This document shows, one piece after another, positions 9,449-17,197 of a stretch of 64,000 bases of DNA. Made by a program: the position numbers and the translations under genes. Numbering within the stretch: the stretch's first letter is position 1; every line of letters begins with the position of its first letter. A model generated the notes under the pieces. The model was given only the letters and a program-made list of their open reading frames with translations, ran no database searches and was not told the DNA's origin. Source of the DNA: Streptomyces scabiei 87.22 (GTDB lineage: Bacteria; Actinomycetota; Actinomycetes; Streptomycetales; Streptomycetaceae); assembly GCF_000091305.1 (NCBI RefSeq), contig NC_013929.1, forward strand, positions 868,001 to 932,000, in the 5' to 3' direction.

Positions 9449-10432
9449 ATGGAAGAACGCGCATTCGGTAGGTCCGGTCAGCACGCGTCCGTCGTCGGTC
9501 TCGGCACATGGCAGCTGGGCGCCGACTGGGGAGACGTCGACGACACGGAGGCACTGGCGGTGCTGGAGGCGGCCGCCGAGTCGGGGGTGACCTTCTTCGA
9601 CACGGCCGACGTCTACGGCGACGGACGCAGCGAGCAGACCATCGCCACGTTCCTGCGGAGCAGGCCCGACCTCCATGTGTTCGTCGCGACGAAGATGGGC
9701 CGTCGCGCGGACCAGATCCCCGAGAACTACGTCCTCGACAACTTCCGGGCCTGGAACGACCGTTCCCGGCGCAACCTCGGCGTGGACCGGCTCGACCTGG
9801 TCCAGCTGCACTGCCCGCCCACGCCCGTCTACTCCTCCGACGAGGTGTTCGACGCGCTCGACACCCTGGTCGAGGAGGAGCGCGTCGCCGCGTACGGCGT
9901 GAGCGTGGAGACCTGCGCGGAGGCGCTGACGGCGATCGCCCGGCCGAACGTGGCGAGCGTGCAGATCATCCTCAACCCGTTCCGGATGAAGCCGCTCCTC
10001 GACGTCCTCCCCGCCGCCGAGAAGGCGGGCGTCGCGATCATCGCGCGCGTTCCGCTGGCGTCGGGGCTGCTGTCCGGCAAGTACACGAAGGACACGGTCT
10101 TCGCGGCGAACGACCACCGCACGTACAACCGGCACGGCGAGGCGTTCGACCAGGGCGAGACGTTCTCCGGCGTCGACTACGCCACGGGCGTCGAGGCGGC
10201 CGTCGAGTTCGCCGGACTGACCCCCGACGGTTACACCCCGGCCCAGCTGGCGCTGCGCTGGATCGTCCAGCTGCCGGGCGTCACGACGGTGATCCCGGGC
10301 GCCCGCACCACGGACCAGGCCCGCGCCAACGCGGCCGCCGCCGCGCTGCCGGAGCTGTCCGGCGAGACGCTCACGGCGATCCGCGACCTGTACGACCGGC
10401 GCGTCAAGGAGCAGGTCGAGGGCCGCTGGTAG
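9449..10432 (+). CDS. Aldo/keto reductase
   Basis: The protein is 327 residues from ATG 9449. It shows GLGTWQLGADWGD near the N terminus, FFDTADVYGDGRSEQ (catalytic Asp and Tyr near 50 and 55), a Lys in FVATKMGRR (about 80), and the strand DRLDLVQLHCPPTP with the active-site His. The C-terminal NADPH-binding part has IPGARTTDQARANAAA. This is a standard (alpha/beta)8 NADPH-dependent reductase of carbonyl compounds, closest in appearance to the YajO/general stress Gsp69-like group. The substrate is unknown. A strong palindromic hairpin follows the stop. Confidence 0.92.
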   Translation: MEERAFGRSGQHASVVGLGTWQLGADWGDVDDTEALAVLEAAAESGVTFFDTADVYGDGRSEQTIATFLRSRPDLHVFVATKMGRRADQIPENYVLDNFRAWNDRSRRNLGVDRLDLVQLHCPPTPVYSSDEVFDALDTLVEEERVAAYGVSVETCAEALTAIARPNVASVQIILNPFRMKPLLDVLPAAEKAGVAIIARVPLASGLLSGKYTKDTVFAANDHRTYNRHGEAFDQGETFSGVDYATGVEAAVEFAGLTPDGYTPAQLALRWIVQLPGVTTVIPGARTTDQARANAAAAALPELSGETLTAIRDLYDRRVKEQVEGRW

Positions 10433-10455
10433 GACGGCCGGGCGTGAGGGAGCGC

Positions 10456-10491
10456 CGCGCGCGAGGCGGCCGGCCGGCCGCCTCCCGCGCG
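10456..10491. terminator. Bidirectional hairpin between convergent genes
   Basis: A 22-base perfect palindrome, GAGGCGGCCGG/CCGGCCGCCTC (10463-10484), is flanked by CGCGCG on both sides. It lies in the 85-base gap between the convergent stops at 10432 and 10518 and so can end both transcripts. Confidence 0.7.
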
Positions 10492-10517
10492 TGGGTGTCC
10501 ACCCCGCGGCGGGCGCG

Positions 10518-10967
10518 TCAGATACGGCCGCCGGTGAGCCGGGTGAGGGGCCCCTGGACCTGGCGTCCGGAGCGGCGTCCGACCGCGTAGGAGGCGGCGG
10601 TCAGGGCCGTCAGGCCCGCACCCACACCGGCGGCGACCAGCTTGCGGTGCGCGATGACGGTCATGGCCGTCCTGGCGGTGGCCGCCACCTGGCCGGACGC
10701 CTGGACGACGGCCTGGCGGCCCGCCTCGACGCCCTTCGCCGCGCTCTGCACGGCCGCGCTCGTGGTGTCGGCGGCACGCTTGGTCGCCTCGGCCGCGTGT
10801 CCGGCACCGGACTTGACGGACGAGGCGGCGCTCTCGCTCTTGGCCGCGGCCGTCTTCGCGGACTCGGAGGCCGGTGCCGTGGCCTTGGCGGCCGTCCGGC
10901 GGGCCTTGGCGGCGGTCGTCCCGGTGGACGCGGAGTTCTCGTTCGGGTCCTTGTTCGATCCAGTCAT
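10518..10967 (-). CDS. Small Ala/Lys-rich protein with one hydrophobic segment
   Basis: About 149 residues from ATG 10967; an in-frame GTG at 11003 would add 12 residues, and neither start has a clear ribosome site. The first 90 residues are an Ala/Lys/Ser/Thr-rich, heptad-like helix with many AKA and SAAK pieces, like LEA- or histone-H1-type tails. A hydrophobic segment (about residues 118-136, LVAAGVGAGLTALTAASYAV) and a basic end, GRRSGRQVQG, follow. It may be a membrane-tethered helical protein; no catalytic motif is present and the function is unknown. It is divergent from the fprA-like gene, sharing an intergenic region with a palindrome. Confidence 0.7.
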   Translation of the reverse strand: MTGSNKDPNENSASTGTTAAKARRTAAKATAPASESAKTAAAKSESAASSVKSGAGHAAEATKRAADTTSAAVQSAAKGVEAGRQAVVQASGQVAATARTAMTVIAHRKLVAAGVGAGLTALTAASYAVGRRSGRQVQGPLTRLTGGRI

Positions 10968-11070
10968 GAAGACCGCGTTGCCGCTCCGCGCCCCGGCAAA
11001 CACGCTCTCGACGACCGTGTCGGCCGAGGACCCGGCGGCACTCCCGCCGTCCGCCCATTCCCCCGGATGG

Positions 11071-11087
11071 CATAAGATCGCCTTATG
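11071..11087. promoter_or_regulatory. Palindrome CATAAG-atcgc-CTTATG in a divergent promoter region
   Basis: Perfect 6-bp AT-rich arms stand out in this GC-rich sequence. It lies between the divergent starts at 10967 and 11180, about 104 bases from the former and 93 from the latter, fitting an operator for either gene. The regulator is unknown. Confidence 0.45.
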
Positions 11088-11115
11088 AGGTCATAGACCC
11101 GACCCGAGTACCTGG

Positions 11116-11134
11116 TAAGGGTTGCCTTAGTTTA
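11116..11134. promoter_or_regulatory. Possible iron box (DtxR/DmdR-type) upstream of the ferredoxin reductase gene
   Basis: TAAGGGTTGCCTTAGTTTA matches about 11 of 19 positions of the actinobacterial iron box TTAGGTGAGCCTAACCTAA, keeping the AGG and GCCT core. It lies 46 bases before ATG 11180, where a repressor could block transcription. The match is partial and made by eye. Confidence 0.35.
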
Positions 11135-11179
11135 GGGTTGGCGTCGAGTCGCTTTTCTCCGCTCGAAGGGAACCTGAAC

Positions 11180-12544
11180 ATGCCCCGCCCTCTGCGGGTG
11201 GCCATCGTCGGAGCCGGACCCGCCGGGATCTACGCCGCCGACGCGCTGCTGAAGTCCGACGTGGCCACCGAGCCCGGCGTGTCCATCGACCTCTACGAGC
11301 GGATGCCCGCCCCGTTCGGACTGATCCGTTACGGCGTGGCCCCCGACCACCCCCGCATCAAGGGCATCATCACCGCCCTGCACCAGGTCCTCGACAAGCC
11401 GCAGATACGCCTCTTCGGCAACGTCGACTACCCGGGGGACATCAACCTGGACGATCTGCGCGCGTTCTACGACGCCGTGATCTTCTCCACGGGCGCGACG
11501 GCCGACCGCGCGCTCGACATCCCCGGCATCGGCCTCGACGGCTCGTACGGCGCGGCCGACTTCGTCTCCTGGTACGACGGCCACCCGGACGTGCCGCGCA
11601 CCTGGCCGCTGGAGGCCGAGAAGGTCGCCGTCCTCGGTGTCGGCAACGTCGCGCTCGACGTGGCCCGCATCCTCGCCAAGACGGCCGACGAGCTGCTGCC
11701 GACCGAGATCCCGGCCAACGTGTACGAGGGCCTGAAGGCCAACAAGGCGCTGGAGGTCCACGTCTTCGGCCGCCGCGGCCCGGCGCAGGCGAAGTTCTCC
11801 CCGATGGAGCTGCGGGAGCTCGACCACTCCCCCAACATCGAGGTCATCGTCGACCCCGAGGACATCGACTACGACGAGGGTTCCATCGCGACCCGGCGCG
11901 GCAACAAGCAGGCCGACATGGTCGCCAAGACCCTGGAGAACTGGGCGATCCGCGACACCGGCGACCGCCCGCACAAGCTGTTCCTGCACTTCTTCGAGTC
12001 GCCCACCGAGATCCTCGGCGAGGACGGCAAGGTCGTCGGCCTGCGCACCGAGCGCACGGCCCTCGACGGTACCGGCAACGTCAAGGGCACCGGCGAGTTC
12101 AAGGACTGGGACGTCACCGGCGTGTACCGCGCGGTCGGCTACCTCTCGGACAAGCTGCCCAAGCTCCCCTGGGACGTCGAGTCGGGCACCGTCCCGGACG
12201 CGGGCGGCCGGGTCATCGAGGAGACCGGCGCGCACCTGCAGTCGACGTACGTCACCGGCTGGATCCGGCGCGGTCCGGTGGGCCTCATCGGGCACACCAA
12301 GGGCGACGCCAACGAGACCGTCGCCAACCTCCTGGACGACTTCGCCAACGGCCGGCTGCACGAGCCGTCCGCGCCCGCCCCGGAGGCCGTGGACGCGTTC
12401 CTCGCCGAGCGCAACGTGCGTTTCACGACGTGGCAGGGCTGGTACGAGCTCGACGCCGCCGAGAAGGCGCTCGGTGAGCCGCAGGGCCGTGAGCGCGTGA
12501 AGATCGTCGAGCGTGAGGACATGCTGCGCGCCAGCGGCGCGTAG
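11180..12544 (+). CDS. fprA: Ferredoxin/flavodoxin-NADP+ reductase, FprA (adrenodoxin reductase) type
   Basis: The 454-residue protein starts at ATG 11180 behind GAAGGGA; M. tuberculosis FprA has 456. The N-terminal FAD fold is VAIVGAGPAGIYAADALL (residues 7-24), and FGLIRYGVAPDHPRIK is the hallmark of the adrenodoxin-reductase family. The NADP-binding site is VLGVGNVALDVARIL (about 153-167), followed by VHVFGRRGPAQAKF. Near the C terminus GWIRRGPVGLIGHTKGDANET is also family-typical. The enzyme moves electrons between NADPH and ferredoxins, serving cytochromes P450 and other iron-sulfur enzymes in the cytoplasm. It is monocistronic. A possible iron box upstream suggests iron control. Confidence 0.93.
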   Translation: MPRPLRVAIVGAGPAGIYAADALLKSDVATEPGVSIDLYERMPAPFGLIRYGVAPDHPRIKGIITALHQVLDKPQIRLFGNVDYPGDINLDDLRAFYDAVIFSTGATADRALDIPGIGLDGSYGAADFVSWYDGHPDVPRTWPLEAEKVAVLGVGNVALDVARILAKTADELLPTEIPANVYEGLKANKALEVHVFGRRGPAQAKFSPMELRELDHSPNIEVIVDPEDIDYDEGSIATRRGNKQADMVAKTLENWAIRDTGDRPHKLFLHFFESPTEILGEDGKVVGLRTERTALDGTGNVKGTGEFKDWDVTGVYRAVGYLSDKLPKLPWDVESGTVPDAGGRVIEETGAHLQSTYVTGWIRRGPVGLIGHTKGDANETVANLLDDFANGRLHEPSAPAPEAVDAFLAERNVRFTTWQGWYELDAAEKALGEPQGRERVKIVEREDMLRASGA

Positions 12545-12614
12545 GCGCTCCGCTCGGGGCAGGGCTGGGGGACTGCGGGCGGTTGTTCGGCTGTGGGTTG
12601 TCCGTGGCCGGTCG

Positions 12615-12651
12615 CGCAGTTCCCCGCGCCCCTTTCAGGGGCCCGCGGCCC
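12615..12651. repeat. Streptomyces intergenic repeat CGCAGTTCCCCGCGCCCC, single-arm copy
   Basis: The 18-mer at 12615-12632 is identical to both arms of the large inverted repeat at 34161-34249. Here it is followed by CCCCTTTCAGGGG, giving a small hairpin. The unit is widespread in Streptomyces intergenic DNA. It may also serve as a transcription end after 12544, but it lies only about 20 bases before the next gene. Confidence 0.75.
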
Positions 12652-12671
12652 CAGGGGCATAAGCTCGTCCA

Positions 12672-13292
12672 ATGGCCAAGTACTACGACGTGCACCCCGA
12701 CAACCCCCAGCCGCGTGCCATCGGGCAGGTGGCCGACAGCATTCGTCAGGGTGGGCTCATCGCGTATCCGACGGACTCCTGCTTCGCGCTGGGGTGCCAG
12801 CTGGGCAGCCGTGACGGCATCGAGCGGATCAGGACGATCCGGCAGCTCGACGACCGCCACCACTTCACCCTGGTGTGCGAGAACTTCGCGCAGCTGGGCC
12901 AGTTCGTCCATGTCGACAACGACGTGTTCCGCGCCGTGAAGGCGTCGACGCCCGGCAGCTACACCTTCATCCTCCCCGCCACGAGGGAGGTGCCCCGCAA
13001 GCTGCTCCACCCCAAGAAGAAGACCGTCGGCGTGCGCATCCCCGACCACCGCGTGGTCCAGGCCCTGCTCGCCGAGCTGGGTGAGCCGCTCGTCTCCAGC
13101 ACCCTGCTGCTGCCCGACGAGGAGGAGCCGCTGACCCAGGGCTGGGAGATCAAGGAACGCCTGGACTACCTGGTCGACGCGGTGGTGGACTCCGGGGACT
13201 GCGGCACCGAGCCGACGACCGTCATCGACTTCTCCAGCGGCGAGGCGGAGATCATCCGCAAGGGCGCGGGCGACACCTCACGGTTCGAGTGA
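12672..13292 (+). CDS. YrdC/Sua5-domain protein (L-threonylcarbamoyladenylate synthase-like, YciO branch)
   Basis: 206 residues from ATG 12672. It contains LIAYPTDSCFALGC (about 27-40), RTIRQLDDRHHFTLVC, KASTPGSYTFILPAT (about 95-109), and KKTVGVRIPDHRVVQAL (about 117-133). These are the nucleotide- and carbamoyl-binding strands of the YrdC fold. The usual KxR-SxN pattern of TsaC/Sua5 is seen only in part (Arg-Gln-Leu after the first helix), and the overall look is closer to E. coli YciO. TsaC/Sua5 makes threonylcarbamoyl-AMP for tRNA t6A. YciO proteins are weaker or have another role, so this may not be the main t6A enzyme. Confidence 0.85.
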   Translation: MAKYYDVHPDNPQPRAIGQVADSIRQGGLIAYPTDSCFALGCQLGSRDGIERIRTIRQLDDRHHFTLVCENFAQLGQFVHVDNDVFRAVKASTPGSYTFILPATREVPRKLLHPKKKTVGVRIPDHRVVQALLAELGEPLVSSTLLLPDEEEPLTQGWEIKERLDYLVDAVVDSGDCGTEPTTVIDFSSGEAEIIRKGAGDTSRFE

Positions 13293-13310
13293 CCCCGGCG
13301 GCGGCCCGGC

Positions 13311-14336
13311 TCAGGTCTGCCGCAGCGGCTCGTACGCCTCGGCGCTCAGCCCGAACGTCCAGGCCACCCCTTCCCGGGCCGTGGTCGTGGCGGGCGGCAC
13401 CCGCAGCCAGTAGGTGCGGCTCGTGCCGTCCGGCTCCGGCGTGGAGTTGACGACCTCGACCATCACCACGTCCTCGTCGCCCGGCAGGGCTATGCGCCAC
13501 AGCACGCCCGTCTCGTCGCGGTGCACCGGCTGCGCGCCGGACTCCTCCAGATAGCGGTCGTAGCCGTAGAACTCCAGCATCACGCGGCGCAGTTCCGCGT
13601 TCTCCTCCGCCCGGATCTCCGCCGGGGTCAGGGAGCCCAGCCGGTCGAGGAAGGCACCGGGGACGGGCAGCCCGCGCCAGGCGTGCAGGGCGAATCCGTC
13701 GGCGTAGGCGAGCGCGGGCCCGTCGCCGCGGTCCAGCCGGCCCGCCTCGTCGCGGTGCAGTTCCACGGGCCGCTCGGTGACGACCGCGACGTTCTCGTAC
13801 GGCCACCACCAGCCGGCCGTACGGGCGACCTCGGCCAGTGCGTCGAGGCCCGGGGCGGTGTCGAACGCGGACAGCCAGGCCGCGTCGTGCTGGCCGAGGA
13901 CGGCGTCCAGGAGGAGCAGACGGATGCCGGTCTCCGCCGTGCGGTCCGCGGGGGCCAGGGCCTCGACGACGCCGGTGCGGACGCGGTCGATCAGCGGACG
14001 GGTCGTCTCCCACAGGCCGGCGCCCGTCGCGGTCCAGTGGGCGCTCCAGCCGGTGGGGCCCAGCCGGGTGTGCAGCCGGGCCCGTTCGGCGGCGACGGCC
14101 CTGTTGCGCACCGCGTCGCGGACGCTCGCCCCGGTCGCGGGCAGCGCCTCGCCGTCCTCCCCCGGCGCTCCCGACAGCAGGCGCACCGCCTCCAGGGGCG
14201 AGCGGGCCCACACGATCAGTCCGGGCTCCCGCAGCCCGGCCCGCCGGTAGGCCAGGCGCACGCCCGCCTCCGCCCGGGCCCGGTCGCCCGCCCCCGTGGC
14301 CGCCGCCACCGCCCGCCAACTCGTCCGTTCCGTCAC
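13311..14336 (-). CDS. DUF6745-like protein
   Basis: 341 residues from GTG 14336, which has a strong AGGAGGAA site; the open frame runs far upstream but without a better start. Visible pieces are SPLEAVRLL, TGWSAHWTATGAGLW, LLDAVLGQHDAAWLSAFD, a Trp-rich WWWPYENVAVVTERP, and near the end GVLWRI and PPATTTAREGVAWTFGLSAEAY. The last part resembles proteins annotated as DUF6745, of unknown function, often found as internal repeats or adapters in actinobacteria. There is no signal peptide or membrane helix. It is downstream of, and probably cotranscribed with, the small gene at 14414-14740, and the pair is divergent from the STM4011-4015 operon. Confidence 0.75.
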   Translation of the reverse strand: MTERTSWRAVAAATGAGDRARAEAGVRLAYRRAGLREPGLIVWARSPLEAVRLLSGAPGEDGEALPATGASVRDAVRNRAVAAERARLHTRLGPTGWSAHWTATGAGLWETTRPLIDRVRTGVVEALAPADRTAETGIRLLLLDAVLGQHDAAWLSAFDTAPGLDALAEVARTAGWWWPYENVAVVTERPVELHRDEAGRLDRGDGPALAYADGFALHAWRGLPVPGAFLDRLGSLTPAEIRAEENAELRRVMLEFYGYDRYLEESGAQPVHRDETGVLWRIALPGDEDVVMVEVVNSTPEPDGTSRTYWLRVPPATTTAREGVAWTFGLSAEAYEPLRQT

Positions 14337-14413
14337 GCCGTTCCTCCTGGATCCCGTATGTCCGTCCCTGCGGGCCCGCCGCACACCGCGGCCGCCCTCC
14401 CCGCCCCGCCGGT

Positions 14414-14740
14414 TCAGTCGGCGACGATCCGCACCGACCCCGGTACGTACTCCCGCTGCCGTACGACCCGGTACCAGCCCTTGGGCAGGGAGATGGCCGC
14501 GTGCTCCTCGTGGACGACGCGGGCTCCCTCCGGCACGTGCAGCAGCATCGGCCCGAACGGGCCCGCCTCGCGGACGAGCCGGCCGGGGCCGACCACGGCG
14601 TGGGCGTGCCCGGTGACCTCGCCGAGGGCGAGGACGAGCCGGCCGCGCCCGTCCCGCGGCTCCGAGGCGGCGTCGAGCGCGTCGCCGGGCACGGCGGTCT
14701 GCTCCAACGGCGCGATGAGGACGTCTCCTTGCCGGTACAT
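14414..14740 (-). CDS. Small conserved protein partnered with the DUF6745 gene
   Basis: 108 residues from ATG 14740 behind GGGAGA. It begins MYRQGDVLIAPLEQTAVPG and contains LALGEVTGHAHAVVGPG (two His in a beta-turn context), HVPEGARVVHEEHAAISLPKGWYRVVRQREY and ends SVRIVAD. The pattern of short beta-strands with HAH and HEEHA suggests a small cupin-like or beta-barrel fold with clustered His that could bind metal; that is inference. It is upstream of the DUF6745 gene by 77 bases on the same strand. Function unknown. Confidence 0.75.
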   Translation of the reverse strand: MYRQGDVLIAPLEQTAVPGDALDAASEPRDGRGRLVLALGEVTGHAHAVVGPGRLVREAGPFGPMLLHVPEGARVVHEEHAAISLPKGWYRVVRQREYVPGSVRIVAD

Positions 14741-15000
14741 GGGTCTCCCTCCCGTCGGGCACGCGCTGTGCCACGACAGGACCGTAGGGCCCGCCACTGA
14801 CAATCGGTCCGCGCACGCCCGTTCGCCGAAGGGGGCGGACGGCTGTTCGTCCCCAGGACAGGGGTCCGCCGCACACGGTGTCAGTCGGACTTGGTAGAAC
14901 TCCCCTACCCGGCGGCGCCCTGCGCCGCGGGGGCGAGGCGGACGGTCCGGGCACAGGCCCGGCTCCGTCCATGGACAGAAGACGAAGGGGCGGGGCGCAC

Positions 15001-15969
15001 ATGACCATCGGGAGCCATCTGGAGGAGTTCCACGGCCTGCCGGTCCACCGCTTCCCCGAGTCGGTGAAGGGCCCCGAGGGAGCCGGGCACCTGCCCTCCC
15101 CCGAGTCGGTGGCCTGGAGCATCGCCGTGGACGCCTACGACAGCGAGGAGGGGTGGGAGGAGGCGTTCGCCCGGTTCCTGGCCTCCGTCGCCACCGAGAA
15201 GGTGCGGGCGCTGGTCGTGGGCGCCTGGAACGAGGCCTACGACAGCGGCCCCGAGACGATCGTCGAGGCCCTGATCGCGGCGAAGGACCGGCTGCCCGCG
15301 CTGCGCGCCCTGTTCCTCGGCGACATCGTGGGCGAGGAGTGCGAGATCTCCTGGATCAACCAGGGCGATGTCGGCCCGCTGCTGGACGCCTTCCCGGAGT
15401 TGGAGGAGTTCGGTGTGCGCGGCGGCCAGGAGCTCCGGTTCCCGGCGCTGCGGCACGAACGGCTGCGTTCGCTGACGGTGGAGACCGGCGGCATGCCCGT
15501 GGAAGCCGTCCGGGGCGTCGCGGGCAGTGACCTGCCGGCCCTGGTCGAGCTGGACCTGTGGCTGGGGACGTCCGAGTACGGCGGCGACGCCGAGGTCGCC
15601 GACCTCGCGCCGATCCTCGCCGGCACCCGGCTGCCGGCCCTCAAGCACCTGGCCCTGCGCAACAGCGAGATGCAGGACGAGATCTGCGTCGCCCTGGCCT
15701 CGGCCCCCGTGGTGGCCCGCCTCGACGTCCTGGACGTGTCCATGGGCGTCCTCACCGACGACGGCGCGACCGCGCTCCTCACGGGCCAGCCGCTGACGCA
15801 CCTGCGCACGCTGGACCTGCACCACAACTACCTGAGCCCGGGAATGCGCGACCGCCTCCGGGACTCCCTGGAGGCCGAGGGGGTCCAGGTCGACGTCGAC
15901 GCCGACGACGCCGAGTCGGACGAGGAGGAGGACGGCACGGTCTGGCGGTTCGTCGCGGTGAGCGAGTGA
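15001..15969 (+). CDS. STM4015-family leucine-rich-repeat protein
   Basis: 322 residues from ATG 15001 behind a GGGGCGGGG stretch. The N terminus HLEEFHGLPVHRF is followed by a domain of about 120 residues and then LRR units (about 130-300): LVELDLWLG, LKHLALRNSEM, LDVLDVSMG, LRTLDLHHNYLS. It ends in an acidic tail (DADDAESDEEEDG) and VWRFVAVSE. There is no signal peptide, so it acts in the cytoplasm. It matches in layout the family named after Salmonella STM4015. It is the first of five genes; the next starts 37 bases later. LRR proteins mediate protein binding, so a scaffold, chaperone or substrate-recognition role for the enzymes downstream is inferred. Confidence 0.85.
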   Translation: MTIGSHLEEFHGLPVHRFPESVKGPEGAGHLPSPESVAWSIAVDAYDSEEGWEEAFARFLASVATEKVRALVVGAWNEAYDSGPETIVEALIAAKDRLPALRALFLGDIVGEECEISWINQGDVGPLLDAFPELEEFGVRGGQELRFPALRHERLRSLTVETGGMPVEAVRGVAGSDLPALVELDLWLGTSEYGGDAEVADLAPILAGTRLPALKHLALRNSEMQDEICVALASAPVVARLDVLDVSMGVLTDDGATALLTGQPLTHLRTLDLHHNYLSPGMRDRLRDSLEAEGVQVDVDADDAESDEEEDGTVWRFVAVSE

Positions 15970-16006
15970 ACACGTAGACGGTCACGGTCGAAAAAAGGGG
16001 GGCGGC

Positions 16007-17197
16007 ATGTCCGGTGGGAGCGGTGCGGCGGGGGCGGGTCCCGGCCCGTACCGGTGGGTGGTCGTCGGGAACGGGGAGAACCGGCGGGTCGGGCTGTTCC
16101 GCGCGGCGGCCGAGGCGGCCGGCGTCGGTACGCCGCGGGTCGTCGAGTGGCGGGACGTGCTGCGCGACGGCGGCCACACGTTCGCCGAGGACGAGATCGT
16201 ACGGCTGGACTCGCCGGGCGAGAACGCCGAGGTGGACCGGCTGCTGCGGGGCGTCGACGATCCCACGCGGGTGGAGGGGTCGGGCACCTGGTACGGCCGG
16301 TTCATGGCCGCGGTGGGGTCGTTGCGGGGCGGGCTGCGGCTGGACGATCCGGCGGACCTGCCGGTGCTGTTCGACAAGCGGCTGTGCCACGCCCGGCTCG
16401 ACACGGCGGGCGTCCCGGTGCCCCCGTCGCCCACCTCGGGCGGCGCGTGGCCGGTGCGCGGCTGGGACGACGTGCGGGCGGCGATGCGGGAGCACGGCAT
16501 GCCCCGTGTCTTCGTGAAGCTCGCCCACGGGTCCTCCGCGTCCGGGGTGCTGGCCGTGGAGTCGTCGACGAGCGGGCGGATCAGGGCCACCACCTCCGTG
16601 GAGGTCGCCGCCGGCGGCGGGCCGCGCGCCCCGCTCCGGCTGCACAACTCGCTGCGGGTGCGCCGCTACTCGGACGAGCGGGACATCGCCGGCATCGTCG
16701 ACGTGCTCGCGGCCGACGGCCTGCACATCGAGCGCTGGCTGCCGAAGGCGTCCGCGCACGGCCGGTCGGCCGATCTGCGGGTGCTGGTCGTGGCGGGCCG
16801 GGCCACGCACGCCGTGGTGCGCACCAGCCGCTTCCCGATGACCAACCTCCATCTGGGCGGGGCGCGGGGCGATCTCACCTCCGTCGTGGAGGCGGCGGGC
16901 GACCGCTGGCGGCAGGCCCTCGACATCTGCGAGCGGGCCGCCGCCTGTTTCCCCGGCACGCTGAGCGTCGGCGTGGACCTGCTCCCGGCGATCGGCTGGC
17001 GCCGGTTCGCCGTGGGCGAGGTCAACGCATTCGGTGATCTGCTGCCCCGGCTGACCGGGCTGCCCGGCGGCCCGGCGGAGGGCCTGGACACCTACGCGGC
17101 GCAGCTCGCCGCCGTGCGCGACGCCCCGCCACCGGGCCCCTCGTCCACGGCCCCCTGGCACCACCCCCACGCGAGGAACGACCATGCACCCTGCTGA
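16007..17197 (+). CDS. STM4014-family ATP-grasp-like protein
   Basis: 396 residues from ATG 16007 behind a purine run (AAAAAAGGGGGGCGGC). Motifs follow ATP-grasp order: LFDKRLCHARLDTAGVPVPPSP (central-domain entry, about 123-144), VFVKLAHGSSASGV (nucleotide-binding Lys and glycine loop, about 168-181), IERWLP (about 242), DLRVLVVAGRATHAVVR, and VGEVNAFGDLLP (metal-binding Glu and Asn, about 342-353). ATP-grasp enzymes join a carboxylate, via acyl phosphate, to an amine or thiol. The substrate is unknown. Its stop overlaps the start of the hydrolase gene by 14 bases, so the two are coupled. Confidence 0.85.
   Translation: MSGGSGAAGAGPGPYRWVVVGNGENRRVGLFRAAAEAAGVGTPRVVEWRDVLRDGGHTFAEDEIVRLDSPGENAEVDRLLRGVDDPTRVEGSGTWYGRFMAAVGSLRGGLRLDDPADLPVLFDKRLCHARLDTAGVPVPPSPTSGGAWPVRGWDDVRAAMREHGMPRVFVKLAHGSSASGVLAVESSTSGRIRATTSVEVAAGGGPRAPLRLHNSLRVRRYSDERDIAGIVDVLAADGLHIERWLPKASAHGRSADLRVLVVAGRATHAVVRTSRFPMTNLHLGGARGDLTSVVEAAGDRWRQALDICERAAACFPGTLSVGVDLLPAIGWRRFAVGEVNAFGDLLPRLTGLPGGPAEGLDTYAAQLAAVRDAPPPGPSSTAPWHHPHARNDHAPC

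Noticed and set aside
12672..13292. Confident naming of the YrdC-domain protein as the t6A enzyme TsaC/Sua5
   Set aside because: The motif pattern looks closer to YciO, so no gene symbol was given.
15970..16006. Possible small precursor peptide gene in the STM4011-4015 operon
   Set aside because: Only 37 bases lie between the first two genes and all later genes overlap. No leader-core-like short gene with a ribosome site was found inside or just beside the operon.
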